The notes beneath the pieces are model-generated. The model worked only from the letters and a program-made list of their open reading frames with translations, did no database searches and had not been told where the DNA came from. A stretch of DNA of 64,000 nucleotides, taken from the NCBI RefSeq assembly GCF_000455125.1, contig NZ_AUWR01000008.1:310001-374000 (forward strand), given 5' to 3'. Below are positions 1 through 10,615 of this stretch, piece by piece. The first letter of the stretch is position 1. Each line of letters opens with the position of its first letter. The translations under genes were made by a program, and so were the position numbers. The stretch comes from Mycobacterium sp. UM_WGJ. Its GTDB lineage: Bacteria > Actinomycetota > Actinomycetes > Mycobacteriales > Mycobacteriaceae.

Positions 1-1481
1 ACCCCGCACTGCGATGCCACCCGGGAGATCAGGGCGGCACGCGCTGCGGCTTCGTCGCGGCCACGGAACTCCGCGGCGATCACCAGTCCCGGACGGATCC
101 CGTCGGTGCCGACTGCCACCACCGCGCCCTCCCGGACCCCACGCACCTGCGCCGCGACCCGTTCGATCTCGGTCGGGAAAACGTTGCGACCTGCGATCGA
201 GATGATCTCTTTGGCCCGGCCGCAGACCACCAGGCCGGCGTCGGTGAGGTAGCCGAGGTCGCCGGTGGCAAACCAGGCGTCCGGGTCCAGCGTCGGCTGG
301 CCGAGGTAGCCCGACATCATTGAGGTTCCGCGGATCTCGATCTCACCGACCTCGCGCTGCGGCAGCTCCTCGTGGTCGTCGGCCACCGGGCGGATCCGGA
401 CCTGCATCCCGGGGATCGGCTCGCCGAGCACCGCGTGTCGGCGGGTGGTCGCAGCGTCCTCGCCGGCCGGGTTGGTCACCTCGTCGTACACCAAGCCGGC
501 GCCAGGTCGCGGCGCCGTCACCGCGCAGGTGGCCTCGGCCAAGCCGTAGGACGGCATCAGCGCACCGGGGTCCAGACGGAACTTGGCCAGCTCGGTGACG
601 AATCGCTCCAGTCCCTCGCAGTCGACCGGTTCGCCGCCGTTGATGGCGACCCGCAGCCGACTCAGGTCCACGTCGGGGACACGCCGGGCGTATTTGCCGA
701 TCACGCTGTAGGCGAAGTTGGGTGCGGCGGTCATGGTGGCCCGGCTGTCGTGCAACCAGCTCAGCCAACGAAACGGCGAAGCGGCAAAGGCCGCCGTCGG
801 CGCCAGCCACTGTTCCGAGCCGGTCAGTGCCGCGCTGAGCAGGAAGGTCAGTCCCATGTCGTGATAGAGCGGCAGCCAGCTGCAGCCGACATCGGCGGCC
901 GGATCGACACCGACATGCTTGCTCAAGCCGGAGACGTTCGCCAGCACCGCGGTCGGTGACAGCTGGGCGGTGCGCGGGGTGCCGGTGGACCCGGCGGTGC
1001 CCTGCAACACCGCGGGTATATCGGCGTCCGCGGTCACCGGTGTGACCGAGCGTCCGGCGCCGGCCGCCGCTGCGACATCAGCCACCGCCAGTGCGCGGCC
1101 GGCCTCCTCCGCCCCCAGCAGGTCCAACACAGGACCGTGACTGAGCACCGTGCTGACCCCAACGCCGTGGAAGCGATCCAGCGTGGCCTGCGCCCATTGC
1201 CCAGGGTCCGCGCCGCGGACCGGTCCCGGCAGGATCGACAGGCTACGGCCGGCCAGCCAGGCGCCCTGGATGGCGGCGACCAGGTCTGCGGTCGGCTCGC
1301 CTACCAGCCCCACGGCCCCGTCGTCGTCGCCGTCGAGGATGCGGGCCGCGATACTCTCGGCGCGGGCGTGCACCTGTCGCCACGGATGGCGCTGCCATAC
1401 GCCCGTGTCGGTGTCGAAGACCACCAGGTCATGCGCCGACCCGGTCATCGCCCGGGTCAGGGCGTCGGCCAGCACGCTCAC
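1..1481 (-). CDS. mbtM: MbtM-like fatty acyl-AMP ligase (3' end missing)
   Basis: Activates a long-chain fatty acid as acyl-adenylate and loads it on the carrier protein MbtL for the lipid tail of mycobactin. I translated the minus strand: the protein begins [11 protein letters not shown] and shows the adenylate-forming P-loop [13 protein letters not shown], as in M. tuberculosis MbtM (FadD33). About 493 codons are present. The family is about 520 residues, so roughly the last 30 residues lie beyond the left edge. The GTG start at 1481 overlaps the mbtL stop by four bases (GTGA), which indicates translational coupling. Two IdeR boxes upstream of mbtL imply iron repression. Confidence 0.88.
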   Translation of the reverse strand, partial: MSVLADALTRAMTGSAHDLVVFDTDTGVWQRHPWRQVHARAESIAARILDGDDDGAVGLVGEPTADLVAAIQGAWLAGRSLSILPGPVRGADPGQWAQATLDRFHGVGVSTVLSHGPVLDLLGAEEAGRALAVADVAAAAGAGRSVTPVTADADIPAVLQGTAGSTGTPRTAQLSPTAVLANVSGLSKHVGVDPAADVGCSWLPLYHDMGLTFLLSAALTGSEQWLAPTAAFAASPFRWLSWLHDSRATMTAAPNFAYSVIGKYARRVPDVDLSRLRVAINGGEPVDCEGLERFVTELAKFRLDPGALMPSYGLAEATCAVTAPRPGAGLVYDEVTNPAGEDAATTRRHAVLGEPIPGMQVRIRPVADDHEELPQREVGEIEIRGTSMMSGYLGQPTLDPDAWFATGDLGYLTDAGLVVCGRAKEIISIAGRNVFPTEIERVAAQVRGVREGAVVAVGTDGIRPGLVIAAEFRGRDEAAARAALISRVASQCG

Positions 1482-1738
1482 GCGTCGGCAGGGGCTTTCG
1501 CCCGGATGGCGGCCTCGAGATCCCCGACTGTGTCGCACGTCAACAGGTCTTCCTCGGACAGCGCCACCCCGAGACGGTCCTCGATGGCCACCATGCCGAT
1601 CGCGAACGCCACCGAATCAAGGCCCACGTCGTCGACCAGGCGCGACTCCGGCGTCACCCGGTTGAGATCGACGTTCAGGTCGTCGCGCAGGATCTCTCGC
1701 AGAGCGACGTTGATGGCATCGGGGACGGAAACGCTCAT
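1478..1738 (-). CDS. mbtL: MbtL acyl carrier protein
   Basis: An 86-residue acyl carrier protein. The phosphopantetheine attachment site is Ser42 in GLDSVAF, followed by the acidic helix typical of carrier proteins. Its product would hold the fatty acyl chain made by MbtM during mycobactin tailoring. It is the first gene of the pair, and mbtM starts inside its stop codon. The ATG at 1738 lies about 30 bp from the nearer iron box. In M. tuberculosis the mbtL-mbtM pair sits in a second mycobactin locus away from mbtI; here it is only about 6 kb from mbtI. Confidence 0.88.
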   Translation of the reverse strand: MSVSVPDAINVALREILRDDLNVDLNRVTPESRLVDDVGLDSVAFAIGMVAIEDRLGVALSEEDLLTCDTVGDLEAAIRAKAPADA

Positions 1739-1767
1739 GGTGAGCGACGCTACACCAAAGCCGGAAG

Positions 1768-1786
1768 TAAGGTTAGGCTTGCCCTA
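1768..1786 (-). promoter_or_regulatory. IdeR iron box 1 (mbtL promoter)
   Basis: The 19-mer TAAGGTTAGGCTTGCCCTA closely fits the IdeR/DtxR consensus TWAGGTWAGSCTWACCTWA. On the minus strand it reads GCCTAACCTTA, and its TAACCT can double as the -10 of the mbtL promoter. Iron-loaded IdeR bound here would block transcription of mbtL-mbtM. Confidence 0.8.
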
Positions 1787-1807
1787 CCTGTGACGTCCAA
1801 CACAACG

Positions 1808-1826
1808 TTAGGTTAGGCTTGCCTTT
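1808..1826. promoter_or_regulatory. IdeR iron box 2
   Basis: TTAGGTTAGGCTTGCCTTT has a perfect left half-site (TTAGGTTAGGC) and a weaker right half. It lies 40 bp from box 1, so the two sites are on nearly the same helix face. It sits between divergent mbtL and the secreted-protein gene at 1909 and could influence either. Confidence 0.72.
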
Positions 1827-1908
1827 CATCTTAATTCGTGATTAATGTCAACCCGCGTTCGACATGACAAAAACCTCATAAACGTTGAGGTCACGATAAG
1901 GAGATGCA

Positions 1909-2820
1909 ATGCAGCTCGCCCTGGCCGCAGGATCGACCGATCCCGGCACTGTATCCACCACCCGGGCCACCGGACTCCTGGCCGCCGGGATCGCCCTAGC
2001 CGGCGCCGGCCTGATCGCCGTGCCGACCACTCCGATGGCCGTCTCGGCCAGCCACCACGCCGCAGTCGAGCTCACGGCGACGACCACGGAGAATCTCGAC
2101 GCGCTCATGGAGCTGCTCTCCGGCCCGAACCCGATCTTCTCCGCCATCGGCGAGCTGTCCGGCTACTACGGCCAGCTCGCGAACGACAGCCTGCAGGGGT
2201 CATGGGATGGCATCGAGGGCATGTGGTCGGGCATCGGCCCGATCCGTGGCCTGGAGAACACCCTCCCGGAGATCATCGACTTCCTCAAGGAGGGTGACGT
2301 CACCCACGCCTGGAACCTGATCAACTGGGACATGGTGTTCGGCGCGCAGTACATCTTCCAGCCGCTGTTCAACCGCGTGGTCGATGGCGAAGAGATCACC
2401 GGCATCATGGGAATCGGCACCGACATGAGCCAGGTCTGGACCAACGTGCAGGACCTGTTCGACGACTTCAGCTTCTGGAAGAGCGCCGCCAAGTCGGTGT
2501 GGGAGCCCTTCCTCGGCTTCCAGTTCGCGCTGGCGGAGAACTTCACCAACAACCCTGACCACGTGGCTCAGGACCCGTTCGACGCACTGCTCAACGGCTA
2601 CATCGTGTGGGATGAGGACGGCGGCGTTCCCCGCGCACCGTGGACCGGTCTGCTCACCGAGAACGGCACCTTCGCCTACCTGTTCGACATCCTGCCGGGC
2701 AAGATCGCCGAGGCGTTGACCTCGACCATCCCGGTGCCCGACGTGGACGTCGACCCCGGCGACGCAGCCGCGGCCGCCAGCCTGCTCGACTTCGGTTGGC
2801 TCGACAGCATGTTCAACTAG
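1909..2820 (+). CDS. Secreted or membrane-anchored mycobacterial protein, unknown function
   Basis: A 303-residue protein I cannot assign to a functional family. A hydrophobic Ala/Gly-rich segment (about residues 22-42) suggests export or anchoring. It is followed by AVELTA and an acidic, aromatic-rich body with no recognisable catalytic motif. The start is set by AAGGAG at 1898-1903, five bases before the ATG. It is divergent from mbtL, and two IdeR boxes lie in the shared 170-bp intergenic region, so iron control is possible but unproven. It resembles in style many exported proteins of unknown role in environmental mycobacteria. A strong hairpin follows the stop. Confidence 0.7.
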   Translation: MQLALAAGSTDPGTVSTTRATGLLAAGIALAGAGLIAVPTTPMAVSASHHAAVELTATTTENLDALMELLSGPNPIFSAIGELSGYYGQLANDSLQGSWDGIEGMWSGIGPIRGLENTLPEIIDFLKEGDVTHAWNLINWDMVFGAQYIFQPLFNRVVDGEEITGIMGIGTDMSQVWTNVQDLFDDFSFWKSAAKSVWEPFLGFQFALAENFTNNPDHVAQDPFDALLNGYIVWDEDGGVPRAPWTGLLTENGTFAYLFDILPGKIAEALTSTIPVPDVDVDPGDAAAAASLLDFGWLDSMFN

Positions 2821-2839
2821 CAGGACCGCACAACCGTTT

Positions 2840-2871
2840 CGTGCGGGCTGCGGGCAACCACAGCCCGCACG
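2840..2871 (+). terminator. Hairpin terminator after the secreted-protein gene
   Basis: CGTGCGGGCTG at 2840-2850 pairs perfectly with CAGCCCGCACG at 2861-2871, giving an 11-bp GC-rich stem with a 10-nt loop, 20 bp after the stop codon. No T-tract follows, as is common for mycobacterial terminators. Confidence 0.65.
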
Positions 2872-2931
2872 AGACAGGGCCGGGTTCGCGCCGCCACCGG
2901 CCCGGGCCCGGCTCAAATACATTGCCATTGA

Positions 2932-2947
2932 CTAATGGCACCATTAG
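2932..2947. promoter_or_regulatory. Palindromic operator candidate upstream of the SDR/monooxygenase operon
   Basis: CTAATGGCACCATTAG is a perfect inverted repeat (7-bp arms, 2-bp centre) ending 16 bp before the SDR start. A second palindrome, TGACTCAGTCA, occupies 2952-2962. An operator here would suit the MerR-like regulator encoded at the end of the same operon; that link is inference. Confidence 0.5.
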
Positions 2948-2963
2948 CTGTTGACTCAGTCAC

Positions 2964-3830
2964 ATGATCCTTGGCCGATCGCCGAAACGCAGCCATGGGG
3001 CCTCCGCCGTCGTCACCGGCGCCGGAAGCGGCATCGGAGCCGCCTTCGCCATCGAACTCGCCCGCCGCGGCAGCGCCGTGGTCTGCAGCGATATCGACGA
3101 TGACGCCGCCCGCAGCACCGTCGAGGCCATCGAGAACGCGGGCGGTCGCGCCACCGCCGTGCACTGCGACGTCTCAACGATCGACGAGGTCAGCGCGCTG
3201 GCCGAGGCCGCGCAGTCCTGGTTCGGCCACGCCCCCACCCTGGTGATCAACAACGCCGGTGTCGGCGCCGGCGGGCAGCCGATCGGTGAAATGGCCCTGG
3301 ACGACTGGAACTGGACGCTGGGCATCAACCTGTGGGGTCCGATTCACGGCTGCCACGTCTTCACTCCGATCCTGCGGGACGGTAGCCCCGAGCAATCCCG
3401 TCAGCCCCGCGGCATCATCAACGTCGCCTCCGCCGCGTCGTTCGGCGCCGCCCCCGACATGGCCGCCTACAACGTCAGCAAAGCCGGCGTGTTGTCGCTG
3501 TCGGAGACCTTGGCCGCCGAGCTGTCCGGTACCGGTATCGGGGTCACGGTGCTGTGCCCGACTTTCGTCAAGACCAACATCGTCGAATCCGGCCGGATCA
3601 CCTCTCAATCCAGTGAGGCCGCGAACCTACTCATGCGCTGGACCGGGCTCTCTGCGCAACGGGTCGCCCGTGACTGCCTGGACACCCACGATCGCGGCGG
3701 CCTCTACTGCATGCCCCAGCTGGACGCCAAGATCGGCTGGAACATCAAACGTTTGGCACCGGAGACGTTCACCCGAACCATCGGACTGGCATTCCGTGCC
3801 AGTGCGGCGTTGCCAGGTAGGTCCGACTAA
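2964..3830 (+). CDS. Short-chain dehydrogenase/reductase (SDR)
   Basis: A 288-residue classical SDR that should oxidise or reduce an alcohol/ketone with NAD(P). The Rossmann motif TGAGSGIG spans residues 18-25, NNAG follows near residue 95, and the catalytic Ser and YNVSK (Tyr/Lys) lie near residues 155-173. It is first in a four-gene operon: a diiron protein follows 10 bp downstream, then a flavin monooxygenase and a MerR-like regulator. The partnership recalls the mymA locus, where an SDR sits with a Baeyer-Villiger monooxygenase. The substrate is unknown. There is no clear Shine-Dalgarno before the ATG. Confidence 0.85.
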   Translation: MILGRSPKRSHGASAVVTGAGSGIGAAFAIELARRGSAVVCSDIDDDAARSTVEAIENAGGRATAVHCDVSTIDEVSALAEAAQSWFGHAPTLVINNAGVGAGGQPIGEMALDDWNWTLGINLWGPIHGCHVFTPILRDGSPEQSRQPRGIINVASAASFGAAPDMAAYNVSKAGVLSLSETLAAELSGTGIGVTVLCPTFVKTNIVESGRITSQSSEAANLLMRWTGLSAQRVARDCLDTHDRGGLYCMPQLDAKIGWNIKRLAPETFTRTIGLAFRASAALPGRSD

Positions 3831-3840
3831 GGAGATCACG

Positions 3841-4761
3841 ATGGCTCTCGACATGGACGTCATGCTCACCAAGATCAAGAATCGGCAATGGGCGCTGGCC
3901 GATATCGACTGGGACGCACCGGGAGCCGAGCTGATCCGCCCCGAGATGAAACCCAAGCTCAAGAAGTTCATGGCCGACCTGTGCTGGATCGAAAACATCG
4001 GCGCCCGCGGCTTCGCGGCCATGGCACGCAAGGCGCCCACCGCGACACTGGCCGAGATATACCGCTACTTCCATGCCGAGGAGCAACGTCACGCCAACGC
4101 CGAGCTGGCGCTGATGAAGCGCTGGGGCATGCTCGAAGACGGCGAAATGCCCGAACCCAATGTCAACATCCGGCTGGCCATGCAATGGCTCGACGACTAC
4201 TCCGACGACCTGCCGCTGTCGGTGCTGGGCACGGTGATCCCGATGCTCGAAGTCGCACTCGACGGAGCGTTGCTCAAGTTCTTGCTCGACGAGGTCGAAG
4301 ACCCGGTCTGTCACCAGGTGTTCGAGAAGATCAACAATGACGAATCCCGCCACATTGCCGTTGATTTCGAGGTGCTCGAGATGATCGGCCATGCCGATGC
4401 CCGTCGGCTGGCCATCGAGTTCGTCGGTACCGTCGCCTCCCCGTCGCTGATCGTGGGAGCCCTGATCTCGATCCCGCTGCTCAACCGGATTCGCAACGAG
4501 GTGATCGGTATGGGATTGGATCCGCAACGTCTCTACGCCGCTCTCATGCGATTCACCCAGTTCGGTGAACGCGGCGAACACACCCGGCGGGTGCCGGCCT
4601 ACCAAGTCGTCAAACGCTACTCAGGCTGGATGGCCAACCCCGACAGCCCGTATCACCTGCTGGCCAACCCTGCGGTATGGCTGTCCGGGTTCTATCCCAA
4701 GCGTTTGCTCAAACCCATCCCCAGCTGGTTCAAGGAGCTCACCCACGAGCCGGCGGCCTGA
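3841..4761 (+). CDS. Ferritin-like diiron protein (putative oxygenase or hydrolase)
   Basis: A 306-residue, largely helical protein. HAEEQRH near residue 80 and NDESRH near residue 162 provide paired E-x-x-H type ligands, as in ferritin-like diiron proteins. Databases often label relatives metal-dependent hydrolases; the chemistry is uncertain. GGAG at 3831-3834, directly after the SDR stop, fixes the ATG at 3841; a longer in-frame reading upstream is only a shadow of the SDR gene. The monooxygenase GTG follows two bases after its stop, so the two are coupled. Confidence 0.75.
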   Translation: MALDMDVMLTKIKNRQWALADIDWDAPGAELIRPEMKPKLKKFMADLCWIENIGARGFAAMARKAPTATLAEIYRYFHAEEQRHANAELALMKRWGMLEDGEMPEPNVNIRLAMQWLDDYSDDLPLSVLGTVIPMLEVALDGALLKFLLDEVEDPVCHQVFEKINNDESRHIAVDFEVLEMIGHADARRLAIEFVGTVASPSLIVGALISIPLLNRIRNEVIGMGLDPQRLYAALMRFTQFGERGEHTRRVPAYQVVKRYSGWMANPDSPYHLLANPAVWLSGFYPKRLLKPIPSWFKELTHEPAA

Positions 4762-4762
4762 C

Positions 4763-6232
4763 GTGGCCGGCGGGCACACCTGCCAGACACTGATCGTCGG
4801 CGCCGGCTTCAGCGGAATCGGCGCGGCGATCAAACTGGCCGAAGCCGGCCTGGGCGGCGAGGGCGAGATCATCATTCTGGAGCGCAGCGACCGGGTGGGC
4901 GGGACGTGGCGCGACACCCGCTATCCCGGTGCGGCGTGCGACATTCCGTCGCTGTTGTACTCGTTTTCCTTCGTTGCCAACCCCGGCTGGTCACGGGCCT
5001 ACCCTTCGGCGCGCGAGATCTGTGCGCACATCGAGGACATGGTCGACCGGTTCGACCTGCGCCGCCGTATTCGGTTCGGCACCGAGGTCACCGGACTGGC
5101 TTTCGATGAGAGCACCGGCGCGTGGACGGTAGCGGCCGGTCGCAAGAAATTTCGGGCCCGCACAGTGGTGCTGGCGGCCGGGCCGCTGCCGGACTCCAGC
5201 TTCCCGGCGCTGCGCGGCCTGGAGAGCTACACCGGTCACAAGATCCACAGCGCTCGCTGGGATGACGACTACGACGTCACCGGTAAGAAGGTCGCGGTCA
5301 TCGGAACCGGTGCCAGCGCGGTACAGATCATCCCGGAGCTGGTCGAGCGCGCAGGATTCGTCAAGGTCTTTCAGCGCACGCCGGGGTGGGTGATTCCCCG
5401 ACTGGACATGGCCATGCCGGCCGCGGTGCAAGAGTTGTTCGCCAAAGTCCCAGCGGCCCAACAGCTTGCCCGCCAGACCCTGTTCTGGGGTCATGAGGCC
5501 AGCGCCACGGCACTGGTGTGGAACACCCCGCTCAGCGGACTGGTCGCCCAACTGGGCAAAGCGCACCTGCGCGCGACGGTCAAAGATCCGTGGCTGCGCC
5601 GCCAGCTCACCCCGGACTTCACCCCCGGCTGCAAGCGCATGCTGATCTCCAGCGACTACTACCCGGCGCTACAGCGCGACAATTGCAAGCTCATCTCCTG
5701 GCCGATCGCCACGCTCAGCCCGTCGGGCATTCGCACCAGCGACGGCGTGGAACACCACCTGGACGCCATCGTGTTCGCGACCGGCTACGACGTGCACCTG
5801 ACCGGCCCGCCGTTTCCGGTCACCGGACTCGGCGGCCGGTCGCTGGCCAGCGACTGGAGCGGCGGCGGTCAGGCCTTCAAGAGCATTCAGGCCCACGGCT
5901 ACCCCAATCTGTTCTTCATGACCGGCCCGAACTCAGGGCCGGGCCACAACTCGCTGCTGGTCTACGTCGAAGGCCAGATCGACTACGTGGTGCGTGCTGT
6001 CGGCGCGATCCGCCGCGGAAGCCTGCGCTACCTCGACGTGCGTGACGCTGTGCAACGCCGCCACAACGAGCAGATTCAGCGACGGCTGGGCAAGACGACC
6101 TGGATGTCGGGATGTCGCAGCTGGTACCTGACCGAGGACGGCTTCAACGCGTCGATGTACCCGGGGTTCGCAACGCAGTATCTTCGGCAGATGCGCAGTT
6201 TCCGCCTGTCCGACTACCACGCGGTGGCATGA
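4763..6232 (+). CDS. Baeyer-Villiger type flavin monooxygenase
   Basis: A 489-residue FAD/NADPH monooxygenase. The FAD motif IVGAGFSGIG is at the N-terminus. The fingerprint YTGHKIHSARW matches the Baeyer-Villiger pattern FxGxxxHxxxW, the NADPH motif VIGTGASA follows, and FATGYD lies near the C-terminus. Expected reaction: insertion of oxygen next to a ketone, giving an ester or lactone. The closest relative I recognise in style is MymA, which acts in cell-envelope lipid remodelling. I chose GTG at 4763 because it is two bases after the preceding stop and directly precedes the FAD motif. Its TGA overlaps the ATG of the regulator gene. Confidence 0.85.
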   Translation: MAGGHTCQTLIVGAGFSGIGAAIKLAEAGLGGEGEIIILERSDRVGGTWRDTRYPGAACDIPSLLYSFSFVANPGWSRAYPSAREICAHIEDMVDRFDLRRRIRFGTEVTGLAFDESTGAWTVAAGRKKFRARTVVLAAGPLPDSSFPALRGLESYTGHKIHSARWDDDYDVTGKKVAVIGTGASAVQIIPELVERAGFVKVFQRTPGWVIPRLDMAMPAAVQELFAKVPAAQQLARQTLFWGHEASATALVWNTPLSGLVAQLGKAHLRATVKDPWLRRQLTPDFTPGCKRMLISSDYYPALQRDNCKLISWPIATLSPSGIRTSDGVEHHLDAIVFATGYDVHLTGPPFPVTGLGGRSLASDWSGGGQAFKSIQAHGYPNLFFMTGPNSGPGHNSLLVYVEGQIDYVVRAVGAIRRGSLRYLDVRDAVQRRHNEQIQRRLGKTTWMSGCRSWYLTEDGFNASMYPGFATQYLRQMRSFRLSDYHAVA

Positions 6233-7125
6233 GCACACCGGATCGTCCCGCCAAGCCCGAGTCCATCGCCGCGGTGCTGGCGAACCTGCGGCGGCTCCCG
6301 CGCCGGGTGCGACGCGAGTCCCGCGAAGTGGTCGAGGCCGCGGTCACGCAGCTCTTCGAGATCGTGGTACGCCACCCGGGCGGCAACACGGCATCCCGGG
6401 AGTACCGGATCGACGACCTGGCCCGATTGGGCGGCACCACCACCCGCAACGTGCGGGTGTACCGGGACCGGGATCTGCTCCCACCGCCGCGACGTGTCGG
6501 GCGGATCGCGTTGTACAACGACACCCACCTGACCCGGCTGCGGCTGATCACCTCGATGCTCGACCGCGGCTACACCATCGCGCACGTCAAAGAGATGATC
6601 GGCGCCTGGGAGCAGGGCAAGGACCTCGGCGACATCCTGGGATTGGAAAGCGCGATCGCCGGTAACTGGACCACCGAACGGCCTGAGACCATGCCACGTG
6701 CGGAAGCGGAGCGGCGGATCGGCGACCCGCCGGCGATGCGGCGACTGGTGGCGCTCGGTGTCATCCGCCTCAACGAGACCGACTCGCTGGCCACCATTAC
6801 CCGACCCAAGCTGATCGACGCCTTCAATGAGGTCCGCGGCTACGGCATCGCCATCGACAAGCTCATCGACCTCTACGAACAGACGTTGCCGCACATCGAT
6901 GCGATCAGCCAGATGCTGGTGCGGGCCGGGGCCGAACATGTGCTGACCCGACTGCAGCCTGGGGCGCCGCTGCCGGCCGACACCGAGATCGCCGAGCTGA
7001 TCGGCATGTTGGTGCGATTCCGCACCCAGGCCGTCGCCTCGGTCACGGCCACCTTGGCCGGATCCATCGAGTCGACCATCGAGTCCATGGTCAGTGGCCT
7101 GCTCGCCGAGTCACTGATGCAGTGA
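6229..7125 (+). CDS. MerR-like transcriptional regulator
   Basis: A 298-residue protein. Residues 59-85 form a MerR winged helix (YRIDDLARLGGTTTRNVRVY, then LLPPPRRVG), with the usual recognition stretch LRLITSMLDRGYTIAHVKEM. An extra 55-residue helical N-terminus precedes it, and a long helical effector domain follows, with no obvious cysteine metal site. The ATG overlaps the monooxygenase stop (ATGA). It probably controls this operon, whose promoter carries a perfect palindrome; the inducer is unknown. Convergent with the CsoR-family gene. Confidence 0.8.
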   Translation: MSTPDRPAKPESIAAVLANLRRLPRRVRRESREVVEAAVTQLFEIVVRHPGGNTASREYRIDDLARLGGTTTRNVRVYRDRDLLPPPRRVGRIALYNDTHLTRLRLITSMLDRGYTIAHVKEMIGAWEQGKDLGDILGLESAIAGNWTTERPETMPRAEAERRIGDPPAMRRLVALGVIRLNETDSLATITRPKLIDAFNEVRGYGIAIDKLIDLYEQTLPHIDAISQMLVRAGAEHVLTRLQPGAPLPADTEIAELIGMLVRFRTQAVASVTATLAGSIESTIESMVSGLLAESLMQ

Positions 7126-7144
7126 CGCGAGCCGAGAGCTCGGG

Positions 7145-7458
<314 letters not shown>

Positions 7459-7484
7459 CTCACCGCCCGGGGGGAACCGCGGAT

Positions 7485-8856
<1,372 letters not shown>

Positions 8857-9051
8857 GCAGCGAGGTGCGCCTCGCCCCCAGGAGCGCCACGCAAGCCGCA
8901 TTGCGGTTTCGTTACGCGCCCGGAGTCCGGCCGGAACAGTGACGCCGGGCGGCGCGATTCGATTGCAGTGATGCATTACGAGCGTTCACAATTCGGCATC
9001 AGTCCTCACACAAGGGTTGGCAAGGCCTAAATCCGTGCGGACTCTGGAGTG

Positions 9052-9354
9052 ATGCTAGGTATTCGCAAACTCGTGGGATCGGTGTTCGTAGCGACAGCCT
9101 CCGCGGCAATCGCCGTCGCGCCGACAGGCGTGATGCTGATGACCGGCTCGATGGGCACGCCCGACAAGACCGCGGTCGCTCAACCGCACGGCGCCGGCGG
9201 CCCGGACGGCAACGGCGGCGGAGGCGGCTGTGGCCACGACGCCGGCTGGCAGGGCTGTGGCGGCTTTGTTCCCGGCCAGGGCGGTTTCGGCCACGGCTGC
9301 TTCAACGGCATCTGCGGCAGCTGGGACGGCAACCGCGGTTGGTTCAGCGGCTGA
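9052..9354 (+). CDS. Small secreted Gly/Cys-rich protein, unknown function
   Basis: A 100-residue protein with an N-terminal signal-like hydrophobic segment (LVGSVFVATASAAIAVAP). It is followed by a glycine-rich tail with four cysteines (GGCGHD, WQGCGG, GHGCFNG, GICGSWDG) and several aromatic residues. The four Cys could form two disulfides outside the membrane or bind metal with the His residues. I recognise no family. A GTG at 9049 is an alternative start directly before the ATG. It is divergent from mbtI; the 215-bp intergenic stretch contains an iron box nearer mbtI. Confidence 0.6.
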   Translation: MLGIRKLVGSVFVATASAAIAVAPTGVMLMTGSMGTPDKTAVAQPHGAGGPDGNGGGGGCGHDAGWQGCGGFVPGQGGFGHGCFNGICGSWDGNRGWFSG

Positions 9355-9385
9355 GCGGCCGCTGGACCTACCTGCCGGCGACCCG

Positions 9386-10567
9386 CTATCCCAGCAGGGA
9401 ACGCACCACCGCGTCGGCCAGTAGCCGCCCGCGATCGGTCAGCACCAGCCGCGTGCCGTCGGTGTGCAGCAGCCCATCGCCGATCGCGGTCGCGGCGCGC
9501 TCGCGCTCCTGGGCATCCAGATCCGCCAGCGCCAGCCCATCGCGCAGCCGCAGCCGCAGCATCACGTCCTCGGTGTGCCGGTCGGCATCGGAGAGCTCTT
9601 CGAAGCCGGCCACCGGTAGTGCACCCTGCTCCAGCAGCTGCGCGTAGGTGTTGGGGTGCTTGACGTTCCACCAGCGCAGCGCGCCGTCGTAGCTGTGCGC
9701 GCCCGGCCCCGCACCCCACCATCGGCCGCCGTTCCAGTAGCCCATGTTGTGCCTGCAGGCCGCGCCGGGCCGGCACCAGTTGGACACCTCGTACCAGTCC
9801 ATCCCCGCCGCCCGCAGCCGGCTGTCGACCAGCTCATAGCGATGCGCCGCCACATCGCCCTCGGGGGCGGGTAGCTCGCCCTGCCGCACCCGACGGGCCA
9901 GCGCGGTGCCGTCCTCCACGATCAGGCTGTAGGCCGAGACGTGATCCACACCCGCCTCGAGCGCGGCGTCCACCGAACGCAGCAGATCGTCATCGGTCTC
10001 GCCGGGGGTGCCGTAGATCAGGTCGATGTTGAGGTGCTCGAAGCCGGCGGCCCGCGCCTCGCGCGCCGCCGCGACCGGCCGCCCCGGCGAATGGATGCGG
10101 TCCAGGGTGGCCAGGACGCGCGGCGACACCGACTGCATGCCCAGCGACACTCGGGTGTAGCCGGCGGCAAGGATCGTCTCGAAAAACGCCGGCGACGTCG
10201 ACTCGGGGTTCGCCTCGGTGGTGACCTCGGCCTCGTCAGCCAGACCGAAATGCTTCCGCACCTGGTCGAGCACGCGCGCCAGCCGCGGCCCGCCCAGCAG
10301 CGACGGCGTGCCGCCCCCGACGAAGACCGTGTCGGCCGGCCGGGGACCCAACCGGGCTGCGGCCAGTTCCAGTTCCCTGTCCAGCGCCGCTACCCAGGCG
10401 TCGGGGTTTGCGCCGCCGAGCTCCGCCGGGGTGTAGGTGTTGAAGTCGCAGTAGCCGCACCGGGTGAAACAGAACGGCACGTGCACGTACACCCCGAACT
10501 GGCCGTCGTGGCCGCGCCGGGCCGGCGCCACGTCGGGCAACGCTACGGCAGGCGGGGTCGGGGTCAT
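9386..10567 (-). CDS. hemW: HemW-like radical SAM protein (HemN family)
   Basis: A 393-residue radical SAM protein. The 4Fe-4S motif is C33-x3-C37-x2-C40 in FCFTRCGYCDFN, followed by GGGTPSLL and EANPES, the standard order in the HemN/HemW family. M. tuberculosis annotates the orthologue as hemN, oxygen-independent coproporphyrinogen oxidase. The spacing and short length fit HemW, a heme-trafficking relative, better than true HemN. It lies between the Gly/Cys-rich peptide gene and rpfD. Confidence 0.88.
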   Translation of the reverse strand: MTPTPPAVALPDVAPARRGHDGQFGVYVHVPFCFTRCGYCDFNTYTPAELGGANPDAWVAALDRELELAAARLGPRPADTVFVGGGTPSLLGGPRLARVLDQVRKHFGLADEAEVTTEANPESTSPAFFETILAAGYTRVSLGMQSVSPRVLATLDRIHSPGRPVAAAREARAAGFEHLNIDLIYGTPGETDDDLLRSVDAALEAGVDHVSAYSLIVEDGTALARRVRQGELPAPEGDVAAHRYELVDSRLRAAGMDWYEVSNWCRPGAACRHNMGYWNGGRWWGAGPGAHSYDGALRWWNVKHPNTYAQLLEQGALPVAGFEELSDADRHTEDVMLRLRLRDGLALADLDAQERERAATAIGDGLLHTDGTRLVLTDRGRLLADAVVRSLLG

Positions 10568-10615
10568 GGGGCTCGATCATCCCACGACATCGCGGCGGCG
10601 CTGTTCGTCGGCGCC

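Noticed and set aside
3259-4761. 500-residue fusion of an Arg/Pro-rich segment to the diiron protein
   Set aside because: The first about 190 codons are the SDR gene read out of frame; GGAG and ATG at 3841 define the real start.
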